Assembly: GCF_000227685.2 (NCBI RefSeq)
Contig: NZ_CP007029.1
Coordinates: forward strand, 3,446,501-3,510,500
Direction of reading: 5' to 3'
Origin: Thioalkalivibrio paradoxus ARh 1
GTDB taxonomy: Bacteria > Pseudomonadota > Gammaproteobacteria > Ectothiorhodospirales > Ectothiorhodospiraceae
DNA length: 64,000 nucleotides
Shown here: piece after piece, positions 33,223-41,438 of the stretch
Layout of the letters: each line of letters begins with the position of its first letter
How positions within the stretch are numbered: the stretch's first letter is position 1
The notes under the pieces: generated by a model
The model's database searches: none
The model's input: only the letters and a program-made list of their open reading frames with translations
What the model was told of the DNA's origin: nothing
Position numbers and translations under genes: made by a program

Positions 33223-34518
33223 ATGGCGAATTTCACCCGAAGGAGATTCATTCAGGCTGCTGGGCTGGGCAGCCTCGCGGCGACCCTGCCGTTCGGCACC
33301 GCCTGGAGCAGCCAGACCAAGGCGCGCGTGGTGGTCGTCGGCGGCGGCACCGGCGGGGCGATCGCGGCCCGCTACGTGAAGGCGCTGGACCCGGCGATCG
33401 ACGTCACCATCGTCGAAGCCAATCCGGAATACACCAGCTGCTACATGAGCAACTGGGTGTTGGCCGAGATGCGCGACCTCGACAGCCTCACACATGGCTA
33501 CGACAACGTGAAGGCACGCGGCATCAATGTCGTGATCGATACCGCGACCCGAATCGATACCGAGGGGCAGAAAGTGCTGACCGCGGGCGGCAAGAGCCTG
33601 CCCTATGATCGGCTGATCGTATCGCCCGGCATCGATTTCCAATGGGGCGCGATCGAGGGCTACGACGAGGCGGCTTCACAGGTGCTGCCCCACGCCTGGA
33701 AGGCAGGGCCGCAGACGCTGCTGCTGCGCGATCAGGTCGCGGCGATGCCCGAGAACGGCTTGGTCACGATCGTCGCCCCGCCGAACCCGTTCCGCTGTCC
33801 GCCAGGACCCTACGAGCGCGCGGCGCTGATCGCGAATTTCTGCACGCGGCACAAGCCCAACGCGAAGATCGTGATCTACGATGCCAAGGACGCATTCTCC
33901 AAGCAGGGCCTGTTCCAGGCTGGCTGGGAACGCCATTACCCGGGCATGATCGAGTGGGTCGGCGGCTTCGAGACCGGGGGAGGGATCCGGCGAGTGGATC
34001 CTGCTGCCAAGACGCTGCACACCGACTTCGACGACTTCGAGGCGGACGTGATCAACGTGATCCCGCCGCAGACCGCCGGACGCATCGCGGTCGACTCGGG
34101 CCTGACCGACGACTCCGGGTGGTGTCCGGTCGATTACCGCGACCTGCAGTCGACGCTCGCGCAGAACGTGCACGTGATCGGCGACGCGATGGTCAGCAGC
34201 GCCCTGCCGAAGTCCGGCTACATCGCGGCCTCGACCGCGAAGGTGGCGGCACTGGCCGTGGTCGACCACATCAACGGCCGCGAGCCCGGCGCGCCGGCGT
34301 ACTTCAACACCTGCTACAGCCTGCTGACGCCCGAGCACAGCATCTCGGTCTCCGGGGTCTACGAGGCCGGCCAGACCGATGACGGCCAACAGACGATCCT
34401 GCCGGTCGGCGACTCGGTCGCGGTATCGCCGGCAGACGCCGACGACCTCTACCAAGGCCGCGAGGCCCGGTACGCAGCCAGCTGGTACGACAACCTGATC
34501 GACCAGGGCTTCGGCTAA
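33223..34518 (+). CDS. fccB: Flavoprotein subunit of sulfide dehydrogenase (FccB)
   Basis: A 431-residue FAD enzyme that oxidises sulfide to sulfur or polysulfide. The N-terminus is a Tat signal (TRRRFIQAAGLG), so it is exported folded with FAD. The FAD Rossmann motif VVVVGGGTGGAIAARY starts at 36; Cys73 (YTSCYMSNW) matches the cysteine covalently bound to FAD in Allochromatium; Cys192 (NPFRCPPGPYE) and Cys364 (FNTCYSLL) form the redox-active pair. A GD motif (VIGDAM) closes the flavin site. Start ATG 33223 has AGGAGA eight bases upstream. A hairpin terminator follows the gene. Confidence 0.95.
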   Translation: MANFTRRRFIQAAGLGSLAATLPFGTAWSSQTKARVVVVGGGTGGAIAARYVKALDPAIDVTIVEANPEYTSCYMSNWVLAEMRDLDSLTHGYDNVKARGINVVIDTATRIDTEGQKVLTAGGKSLPYDRLIVSPGIDFQWGAIEGYDEAASQVLPHAWKAGPQTLLLRDQVAAMPENGLVTIVAPPNPFRCPPGPYERAALIANFCTRHKPNAKIVIYDAKDAFSKQGLFQAGWERHYPGMIEWVGGFETGGGIRRVDPAAKTLHTDFDDFEADVINVIPPQTAGRIAVDSGLTDDSGWCPVDYRDLQSTLAQNVHVIGDAMVSSALPKSGYIAASTAKVAALAVVDHINGREPGAPAYFNTCYSLLTPEHSISVSGVYEAGQTDDGQQTILPVGDSVAVSPADADDLYQGREARYAASWYDNLIDQGFG

Positions 34519-34529
34519 GGCCATTTGCC

Positions 34530-34566
34530 GGACCCCGCCGTCGGTAGCCAGCCGATGGTGGGGTCC
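34530..34566. terminator. Hairpin terminator after fccB
   Basis: Arms 34530-34544 and 34552-34566 pair over 15 bases with two G-T-type mismatches around a seven-base loop, 11 bases past the fccB stop; AGTTTCC follows. It lies between convergent genes and would mainly end the fccAB message. Confidence 0.7.
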
Positions 34567-34646
34567 AGTTTCCGCTGCTTCGGCAGCGTCTTGTGTTCCG
34601 TGCAGAACCGGGTCGCTCGCAGACCGCCCGAGTCAGGTCATCCGCG

Positions 34647-35978
34647 TCAGTAGCCGATCCACTGACCTTGCAAAGTCCTCCAGCGAATACCCGAACGGTC
34701 ATCGGGCATGCCCTTGTTCCGGGGGACGGATGCACGCCGCGCGTCGGCAAGCTGCATTGCGCTGGCCCAGCTCTCGTCGGGCCGATCCGCAACCAGCGCT
34801 ACCATATCGCCATCAAGATGGCCGCCATCCACCATTTCCCACAGGATCCGCACGATCTCGTCCGGCGCGAGCGATTTCCGATACGGGCGATCCTGCGCAA
34901 GCGCCTGGTACACATCCGCGACCGCGAGAATGCGCGCCTCTGGCGGCAGGGCCTCGCCGGAATGGTGAAAGGGGTATCCATCGCCACTGACTTTCTCGTG
35001 ATGCATCGCTGCCCATAGCGCCACTTCGCGCAGGCCATCGATGGGCTCCAGAATGGCATAGGTATCGAAACTGTGGCGTGCCATCACCGCCAACTCCCTT
35101 TCGTCGAGCGGCCCGGCCTTTTCGAGAATCTCGTCCGGCACCCGCAGCTTCCCGAGATCGTGCAGCAGGCCGGCCAGTTCGAGCTTGTCACAGGCCACGC
35201 CGTCCAGTCCCGCCCAGGTTCCGACCTTGCGCGAAAGCGCGGCAACACCCCGGGAGTGCTCCGCGGTGAAGCGGCTCTTGGCGTCGACGATGGTGGCAAA
35301 GATATCCGCAACGGCGCGCAATGCGGGGGAATCGACAGCGCAGGTCGCGCCTCGTGCGACCCATGCCCGAAGGTAATGATCGATTTCCCGTTCGCCCAAT
35401 GCCAGCCAGAAAGACTCCCGCTGCGATACGGCCTCGAACGCATCGATCAGATGCGGAGCGAACATGCGCCCCGCATGCCCGCGGATCACATCGCGCGTGT
35501 CCCGTTGCGCGAGCAGCAAATTCTCGCCGGCGTGCTGCGCAGAAAGCGCATCGACACGATCGACCAGGAAGATCAGGTTGCCGATTTCGGCGTCTTCGCT
35601 ATCGAGATCCTGCCGTTCCAGCACCTGCCAGTGGGAGTGATGCAGGCGCACGGGCTCGGCCAGATCCGCCAGTGGCGGACATCCCAGAAGCAGCGCATGC
35701 CCCCGGTCGCAGTGCGCCTGCGCGCCGTTCCAGTCCATCTCCCGGATCAGATTCTGGTGGAGTCGCGTCGACGATACGCCGCAATCGTGCAGGATCGCCG
35801 CGCAGATCAGTCGGTCGAAACGTTCACTCGAGAACCCCAGCTGGTTCGCGCATTCTGCGGCCATGTACGCGACCCGCTTGCCGTGCCCCAGCGAATCGAC
35901 CCCGACCATGTCGAGCGCATCCGAAAGTGAATAAATGACTTGACGCAGGTTGACCTGAAGATGCAGCGGTTCCGACAC
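34647..35978 (-). CDS. HD-GYP domain protein with two tandem HD domains
   Basis: About 443 residues, cytoplasmic. The C-terminal half is a full HD-GYP domain: AEHSRG, HDLGKLRVPDEI, MARHS and HHEKVSGDGYPF are in order near residues 240-340, as in c-di-GMP phosphodiesterases. The N-terminal half is a second, divergent HD domain with GHGKR, LHDCGVSST and LHHSHWQ. Tandem HD proteins of this kind can bind two metals in one domain and have lost activity in the other. Start codon is uncertain: GTG at 35978 gives VSEPLHLQVNLRQVIYSL, TTG at 35999 adds seven residues. It converges on fccB. Confidence 0.85.
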   Translation of the reverse strand: MSEPLHLQVNLRQVIYSLSDALDMVGVDSLGHGKRVAYMAAECANQLGFSSERFDRLICAAILHDCGVSSTRLHQNLIREMDWNGAQAHCDRGHALLLGCPPLADLAEPVRLHHSHWQVLERQDLDSEDAEIGNLIFLVDRVDALSAQHAGENLLLAQRDTRDVIRGHAGRMFAPHLIDAFEAVSQRESFWLALGEREIDHYLRAWVARGATCAVDSPALRAVADIFATIVDAKSRFTAEHSRGVAALSRKVGTWAGLDGVACDKLELAGLLHDLGKLRVPDEILEKAGPLDERELAVMARHSFDTYAILEPIDGLREVALWAAMHHEKVSGDGYPFHHSGEALPPEARILAVADVYQALAQDRPYRKSLAPDEIVRILWEMVDGGHLDGDMVALVADRPDESWASAMQLADARRASVPRNKGMPDDRSGIRWRTLQGQWIGY

Positions 35979-36076
35979 AATTCCGATCCATGGCGACAAT
36001 CACACGCAGGCAGTATAGACCAACGCTGACGAGGCGCCCGGCGGGTGCAGCGCCCGCCGCAAGGGGTCCGCGCAAC

Positions 36077-37975
36077 TCACGGCCGCGCCTGCGCGTCCTC
36101 GAACACGGCCAGGGCCTCGAGCCAGGCCGCTTCTGCTGCCTCCAGTTCCGCACGCAGGCGGCCCTGTCGCTGCAGCAGTTCCTCGAGGTCGCCGCCGGAA
36201 CCCTGCTCGTAAAGCCCGGGGTCCCCAAGACGTGCCTCGAGTGCCCGCAATTCTTCCTGCAGGTGCACACAACGCGACTCCTCACGCTCCGCCGCCTTGC
36301 GCAGGGGTTTCAGTGCCTCGCGTTGCCGGGCCGCCTCCCGGCGACGTTCGCGACCACCATCCCGTTCCGCTGGACCCGCCTGGCTACCGGCGATCCCGAG
36401 CGTGGCAGTGCCGGAGCGGAGCTGACTGAGTTCCCGGGCATAGTCGTCGAGATCGCCGTCGTATTCTTCCACCTGTCCCGCGCGCACGCGCCAGAAACGG
36501 TCGCAGGCCCTTGCAAGCAGATCGCGGTCGTGCGAAACCACGACCAGCGCCCCCGCGTAGTCCTCGAGGGCCTCCGCCAGCGCCTCGCGCATGTCGAGGT
36601 CCAGGTGGTTGGTGGGCTCGTCCAGCAGCAGTACCGACGGCCCCTGGCAGACCAGCATTGCCAATACTAGGCGCACGCGCTCGCCGCCGGAAAGCCCCGC
36701 GACCGGCAGGTCGGCACGCGTTCCCGCGAATCCGAACGCACCGAGGAGATTGCGCAGTTCCTGTTCGGCCCGGTTGCTACCCAGGCGTTGCAGGTGCAAT
36801 AGCGGACTCGCCGCGTCGTCGAGCTGCTCGCGCTGGTGCTGGGCGAAATGCCCGACCACCAGCCCTGGCTCGACCACGCGTGCACCCTCGGTCAGCGGGA
36901 GCAGCCCCGCGAGCACGGCCAGCAGTGTCGACTTGCCGGCGCCGTTCGGGCCGAGGATTCCGATGCGGTCGTCCGGGCGCAGGCGTAACGTCGTTGGGCG
37001 CAGCCGCACCCGGCCATCGACGCGGACCCCGGCATGATCCAGGCGCAGCAGCGGGTCGGGCAGACGGTCCGGCGCCGGGATGCGCAGGTGCATCGGGCGG
37101 GCCGCGCGGAGCAACGCGACCTCATCGAGCTTCTCGAGTCGCTTCAGCCGGCTCTGTGCCTGCCGGGCCTTGGTCGCCTTGGCCCGGAACCGCGCAACGA
37201 AGCGTTCAAGATGCGCACGCTCCTCGGCCACGCGCCGGGCGGCGGCCTCGGTCTGCGCCACGACCTCGGCGCGCCTGCGTTCGGCCGCGCTGTAATTGCC
37301 GGTATACAGCTGAACCTGCCGGTGCTCGATATGGGCGATGTGGCTGACCACCGAGTCCAGGAAGCGCCGGTCGTGCGCGATCACGATCAGGGTGCCGGGA
37401 TAGCGCGTGAGCCAGCCTTCGAGCCACAGGATCGCTTCGAAGTCGAGATGGTTGGTCGGTTCGTCGAGCAACAGCAGATCCGAACGCGTCATCAGGGTGC
37501 GAGCCAGCCCCAGGCGCATGCGCCAGCCACCGGAGAATTCCGCCACTGCCCGATCGGGATCGCCGGGCGCGAAGCCGAGACCCGCCAGCAGCTGCCGCGC
37601 CCGGGCCTCCGCGCTCCAGCCGTCGATCGCGTCGATCTCGGCATACAGCCGCCCGTGCTCCGTGCCGTCCCGGCAGCGCTCCAGGCGCTCCTGCAGCGCC
37701 CGCAGTGCCGCGTCTCCGTCGAGCACATAATCGACCGCGCGGCGCGGGCTGGCCTCCACTTCCTGGGGCAGATGCGCGCAGACCCAGTCCCGCGGCATCG
37801 CGATCCGCCCGGCATCCGGCGCGAGTTCGCCGCGCAATGCGGCCAGCAGGCTGCTCTTGCCGCAGCCGTTGGCGCCGGTCAGGCCCACGCGCCATCCCGG
37901 ATGGATACCGAAACTCGCGCCGCCGATCAGCACCTGGCCACCGCGGCGCAGTTCCACGTCTTCAAAGCGAATCAT
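36077..37975 (-). CDS. ABC-F type ATPase (YheS-like)
   Basis: A 632-residue soluble protein with two ATP-binding cassettes. Cassette 1 has GANGCGKSS near 40, the signature EFSGGWRMRLGLA and LLLDEPTNHLDF; cassette 2 has GPNGAGKST, GLSGGERVRLVLA and LLLDEPTNHLDLD. The linker between them is the highly charged ABC-F arm (EERAHLERFVARFRAKATKARQAQ). There is no transmembrane domain. A C-terminal charged coiled coil of about 110 residues follows. Length matches YheS (637), a ribosome-associated factor; Uup is the main alternative. The start is ATG 37975; the open frame continues far upstream but only as antisense to the next gene. Confidence 0.92.
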   Translation of the reverse strand: MIRFEDVELRRGGQVLIGGASFGIHPGWRVGLTGANGCGKSSLLAALRGELAPDAGRIAMPRDWVCAHLPQEVEASPRRAVDYVLDGDAALRALQERLERCRDGTEHGRLYAEIDAIDGWSAEARARQLLAGLGFAPGDPDRAVAEFSGGWRMRLGLARTLMTRSDLLLLDEPTNHLDFEAILWLEGWLTRYPGTLIVIAHDRRFLDSVVSHIAHIEHRQVQLYTGNYSAAERRRAEVVAQTEAAARRVAEERAHLERFVARFRAKATKARQAQSRLKRLEKLDEVALLRAARPMHLRIPAPDRLPDPLLRLDHAGVRVDGRVRLRPTTLRLRPDDRIGILGPNGAGKSTLLAVLAGLLPLTEGARVVEPGLVVGHFAQHQREQLDDAASPLLHLQRLGSNRAEQELRNLLGAFGFAGTRADLPVAGLSGGERVRLVLAMLVCQGPSVLLLDEPTNHLDLDMREALAEALEDYAGALVVVSHDRDLLARACDRFWRVRAGQVEEYDGDLDDYARELSQLRSGTATLGIAGSQAGPAERDGGRERRREAARQREALKPLRKAAEREESRCVHLQEELRALEARLGDPGLYEQGSGGDLEELLQRQGRLRAELEAAEAAWLEALAVFEDAQARP

Positions 37976-38194
37976 GCGCGCAAGTGTACGGCCTGCGCCA
38001 TCGAATCGGCCAACGCCCCCTGCTCGCGCATGCAGGCGAACGCGACGGAGGCGATGGCCACGGGCGTTAACGGCGGCGATCCGGGCGCGCGTGGTCTGGA
38101 CTGTGGTACCGCCTGAGTCGGCACCCGCAGCGCCGAACCGCGCTGCGTTCCCGATCGGAAGTCGCGGTCGCACCCACCCATAAGCCCTTGCTAA

Positions 38195-38200
38195 TATAAT
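38195..38200 (+). promoter_or_regulatory. Consensus -10 element ahead of the lipase-like gene
   Basis: TATAAT in a short AT-rich island (GCTAATATAATGG) 66 bases upstream of the start codon at 38267. No good -35 match is visible. The rest of the 291-base gap between the divergent ABC-F and lipase-like genes shows nothing else. Confidence 0.45.
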
Positions 38201-38266
38201 GGGCCGCAGCGAAACGCAACCGGCGACCGGGCGATCCCCACCGCCGCAGACGATGAGGACACGACG

Positions 38267-39130
38267 ATGAAGATCACCACGACGCGCCGCCTGGTCGGGA
38301 CGGCACTGCTGCTGTTGCTGCTCTGGAGCCCGGCGCTGCCGGCGTCGGTGATGGTGCTGGTGCACGGCTACCTGGGCGACGGGGAGAGCTTCCATCGCGC
38401 CGGCGTGATCGATGCGCTGCAAACCGCCGGGTGGCAGTACGCGGGCGACTGGCGCCCCTCGGCCAACGGCCGTCCCGAGCTCGTCCGCAAGGACACTGCG
38501 GCGCCGAACACCGTCTACACCGTGACGCTGCCGGCGACCGCACCGCTGGTCGTGCAGGCGGACTGGCTCAGCGCGATGCGCCGCGAAATCGCGCAACGCC
38601 ATCCCGGCGAACCGGTCACGCTGGTCGGCCATTCGGCCGGTGGCGTGGTCGCGCGGCTCAGTCTGGTGCGCTCGGGCGAGGGAGCGGTCGAGCACCTGAT
38701 CACGATTGCGAGCCCGCACCTCGGCACCGGGCGGGCGATCCAGGCGCTCGAGGCAACCCAGGGCGGCGGCCTGCTCGGACCGTTCCGGCAGATCCTGACG
38801 CGGCAGGCCGTGGGTGGCAGCAACTACGACGCGCTCCGCCACTCCCGCGCGGTGCTGGTTGACCTGACGCCGCCGGCGCAGGGCAACCTGCTCGGCTGGC
38901 TCAATGCCCAGGAACACCCGGACATCACCTACGACGCGGTGGTGCGCAATACCGGGTTCCGCATGGGCGGCGACCTGCTGGTGCCGGCGTACAGCCAGGA
39001 TCTGAACCAGATTCCGGCGCTGCGCGGGCGGGCCACCGTGACCACGAGCCCGCTCGAGCACGGGCTCGAGCCGCAGGACGCGCGGCTGATTCTGGAACGC
39101 ATCGCCGCGCGGACCGGACCGTCCGCCTGA
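38267..39130 (+). CDS. Exported alpha/beta hydrolase (lipase-like)
   Basis: A 287-residue protein with a signal peptide (LVGTALLLLLLWSPALPAS) and an alpha/beta-hydrolase core: the oxyanion segment VMVLVHGYLGDG near 28 and the nucleophile elbow LVGHSAGGVVARL near 123, with GHSAG matching GxSxG. The catalytic His is probably in SPLEHGLEP near the C-terminus. Sequence around LVHGYLG and HLGTG suggests a lipase or lipid-ester hydrolase acting in the periplasm or outside; substrate unknown. It stands alone and is followed by a short inverted repeat shared with the end of oxyR. Confidence 0.82.
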   Translation: MKITTTRRLVGTALLLLLLWSPALPASVMVLVHGYLGDGESFHRAGVIDALQTAGWQYAGDWRPSANGRPELVRKDTAAPNTVYTVTLPATAPLVVQADWLSAMRREIAQRHPGEPVTLVGHSAGGVVARLSLVRSGEGAVEHLITIASPHLGTGRAIQALEATQGGGLLGPFRQILTRQAVGGSNYDALRHSRAVLVDLTPPAQGNLLGWLNAQEHPDITYDAVVRNTGFRMGGDLLVPAYSQDLNQIPALRGRATVTTSPLEHGLEPQDARLILERIAARTGPSA

Positions 39131-39193
39131 ACGCCGGCGGTCGACACGGCCGGGCAGCGGCTGCCGATGCCGCCGGCCGGATCGACCATCAGG

Positions 39194-39224
39194 CCTAGCA
39201 GCCCAAGTCCGGCAGACTGCTAGG
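39194..39224. repeat. Solo end related to the 169-bp MITE-like element
   Basis: CCTAGCAG (39194-39201) and CTGCTAGG (39217-39224) are inverted repeats around CCCAAGTCCGGCAGA. The core AGCCCAAGTCCG-CAG and the flanking CTAG match the right end of the element at 14902-15070. The last codons and the stop of oxyR lie inside it. It could be a remnant end of the same mobile element reused as a terminator between the convergent lipase-like gene and oxyR. Confidence 0.55.
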
Positions 39225-40170
39225 CCACCACCGGGCGCTGCCCGGGCTGGATGAAGCGCACGCAACTCAGGCCGGTGTCGAGCACCGCGCGGCGCAGCGC
39301 CTCGATCGCCTGGGGCCGGGGAAAGCTGGTGCGCCAGGCCAGCGCAACGCGCCGGCTGGGCACCGGCTCGGCGAAACGCCGGACCGCAAGCAGCCGCTGG
39401 GCATAGCGATCGGCCCCGGCCGCGGTGCAGGGCAGGATCGTCACCCCCATCCCCGAGGCGACCATGTGCCGAATGGTTTCCAGCGACGAACCTTCGAGGT
39501 TGCTGGACGGGCTGCCCTGCGCACTGGCCTCATGCAGGCACCGGGGGCAGACCTCGAGCACCTGGTCGCGGAAGCAATGCCCGGCCCCGAGCAGCAGCAG
39601 GGTGGCTTCGGCGAGGCGATCCATGGTCAGGGGTTCGTCGTGGTTCAGCGGATGCGAGGCTGGCAGAACCGCGACGAACGGCTCGTCGTACAGCGGTAGC
39701 GTCACCACGCCGGGCTCGTCGAACGGCAGCGACACCACGATCGCGTCGAGTTCGCCCTCCTTGAGCCGATCGCGCAGCACCGCGGTGAAGTTCTCCTCGA
39801 GCACCAGCGGCATGCCGGGAGCCCGCTCATGCAGCACCGGAATCAATTCGGGCAGCAGGTATGGAGCGACGGTGTAAATCGCCCCGAGCCGCAGCGGACC
39901 CGAAAGCTGATCCTGTTCGCGGGCCGCCATCTCCTTGAGCGCGGTGGCCTCGTCGAGCACCCGTCGCGCCTGACGGAGCAGCGCGGCACCGGCCGGAGTC
40001 ACCGTGACATCGCCGTGCCCACGCTCGAACAGGGTGACCCCAAGCTCCTCTTCCAGCTTGCGCACGGCAACCGACAGCGACGGCTGGCTGATGTGGCAGG
40101 CCTCGGCAGCGCGGCCAAAATGCCGTTCCCGCGCCACCGCCACCGCATAGCGCAACTCGTTCAGCGTCAT
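39220..40170 (-). CDS. oxyR: Hydrogen peroxide-sensing LysR regulator OxyR
   Basis: A 316-residue LysR-type regulator. The winged helix is at residues 1-60 (LNELRYAVAVARERHFGRAAEACHISQPSLS). The C-terminal domain carries GHCFRDQVLEVCPRC, where the two cysteines match Cys199 and Cys208 of OxyR, which form a disulfide on exposure to peroxide. The extra third Cys is worth noting. The start overlaps the stop of the upstream DUF3301 gene (ATGA). The stop codon lies within a repeat element. No katG or ahpC is adjacent. Confidence 0.92.
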   Translation of the reverse strand: MTLNELRYAVAVARERHFGRAAEACHISQPSLSVAVRKLEEELGVTLFERGHGDVTVTPAGAALLRQARRVLDEATALKEMAAREQDQLSGPLRLGAIYTVAPYLLPELIPVLHERAPGMPLVLEENFTAVLRDRLKEGELDAIVVSLPFDEPGVVTLPLYDEPFVAVLPASHPLNHDEPLTMDRLAEATLLLLGAGHCFRDQVLEVCPRCLHEASAQGSPSSNLEGSSLETIRHMVASGMGVTILPCTAAGADRYAQRLLAVRRFAEPVPSRRVALAWRTSFPRPQAIEALRRAVLDTGLSCVRFIQPGQRPVVA

Positions 40171-40523
40171 GGCCGTTCGCCGCCCGGTCCGGGACCGGTC
40201 GAGTCCGGGTCGAGCAGGCGCCCTCCGTCCGGGAGATCCATGCTAACTACCCGGACGCGGCGCCCCCGCAGCGACAATTCCCCCGTGTAGCGCGCATTGC
40301 CGTCGGTGGCGAATTCGAAACGGTAGCGCCGCACCAGACCGAGGCGCCCCCCGCTCCAGTCCGGGCGCACCCCTGCGGCCACCACGCTGCCATCCAGGAA
40401 CTGCACGCCGGCACGGGCACACACGTCGCGCGCCACCTTGCGCGCCCGTTCGATGCTGCGCCAGGCATCGTTGAAGTAGACGACAGCGAGCACGAGGGCA
40501 AGAATCACGAAGAGTCCAGTCAT
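40167..40523 (-). CDS. DUF3301 single-span membrane protein
   Basis: A 118-residue protein with one N-terminal helix (GLFVILALVLAVVYFNDAW) and a small cytoplasmic domain whose RYRFEFATDGNARYTGELSLRGRRV segment matches the DUF3301 family, found widely in gammaproteobacteria and without known function. It precedes oxyR with a four-base overlap, so both share a transcript. The divergent inositol-phosphatase-like gene starts about 100 bases away. Confidence 0.82.
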   Translation of the reverse strand: MTGLFVILALVLAVVYFNDAWRSIERARKVARDVCARAGVQFLDGSVVAAGVRPDWSGGRLGLVRRYRFEFATDGNARYTGELSLRGRRVRVVSMDLPDGGRLLDPDSTGPGPGGERP

Positions 40524-40620
40524 GAACGGGTATGATACGCGTAAGGCTCCACGGCGCTCACCCCCTGCGCGCCCGATGCGGCATTCGCCTTTGGTCCCGC
40601 CCATTCCCTGTGGTCCCGCG

Positions 40621-41427
40621 ATGATCCCTAAACCCGATACGATCGATTCGCTGCTGAAGGCCCTGCGCGAGGTCGCGCGGGAGGAACTGATGTCGCGCTT
40701 CGAGGGCCGGCTGGCCGTGCGTCGCAAGGCCGACGGCAGCCTGGTCACCAGCGCCGACCACGCGGTCGACGAACGCATGCGGGAGGAACTCGCCACCCGG
40801 ACTCCCGGTATTCCGGTGCTGAGCGAGGAACAGACCCCCGAACACCAGCAGGAGGTACTGGCCGGCGAGGGGCCGTTCTGGCTGCTCGATCCGCTGGACG
40901 GCACCACCAACTTTACCGGCGGCCTGCCGTTTTTCGCGGTTTCGCTCGCACTGGTCGACGCAACCGGCGTGCGCTTCGGGGCCACCTGCGATCCGGCCCG
41001 GGACGAATTGTTCAGCGCCACGCGCTCGGGCGGCCTGCGCCTGAACGGCGAACCGATTCCCGAGCGGCCGCGCGAGAACACCGAACTTCGCGACTGCACG
41101 GCGCTGGTCGATTACAAGCGCCTGCATCCGAGACTGGCCGGTGCGCTGGTCGACAATCCGCCCTATCGATCGCAGCGCAACCTGGGCGCCTGCGCGCTGG
41201 AATGGGCGTGGCTGGCTGCCGGCCGCGCCGACCTGTACCTGCACGGCGGGCAGGCGCTCTGGGACAGCGCCGCCGGCGGCCTGATGCTGGCGGAGGCCGG
41301 CGGCAAGGCCAGCGATCTCGATCACGGACCGGTGTTCCGGCGCCGGCTGGAAAAGCCGTCGGCAGTCGCCGCACGCACGCCGGCGCTGTACGCCAGCTGG
41401 TTGCGCTGGCTCGACCAGCACCGCTGA
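40621..41427 (+). CDS. Inositol monophosphatase family protein
   Basis: A 268-residue phosphatase of the IMPase superfamily. The metal site is complete: SEEQTP (for E-E), WLLDPLDGTTNFTGGLPFFAVSLAL and, near the C-terminus, WDSAAGGLMLAEAGG. The region following DGTTNF lacks the CysQ signature, so this is nearer to the SuhB/HisN-like branch; substrate cannot be assigned. Start ATG 40621 was preferred to an in-frame upstream ATG because it opens directly on the domain. A nucleotide cyclase gene begins 11 bases after its stop, suggesting co-transcription. Confidence 0.85.
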   Translation: MIPKPDTIDSLLKALREVAREELMSRFEGRLAVRRKADGSLVTSADHAVDERMREELATRTPGIPVLSEEQTPEHQQEVLAGEGPFWLLDPLDGTTNFTGGLPFFAVSLALVDATGVRFGATCDPARDELFSATRSGGLRLNGEPIPERPRENTELRDCTALVDYKRLHPRLAGALVDNPPYRSQRNLGACALEWAWLAAGRADLYLHGGQALWDSAAGGLMLAEAGGKASDLDHGPVFRRRLEKPSAVAARTPALYASWLRWLDQHR

Positions 41428-41438
41428 CCCCTGCCGCC

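Noticed and set aside
37976-39265. Upstream extension of the ABC-F reading frame by about 430 codons
   Set aside because: The extension is antisense to the lipase-like gene, which has a signal peptide and a GHSAGG elbow; the ABC-F domain starts cleanly at ATG 37975.
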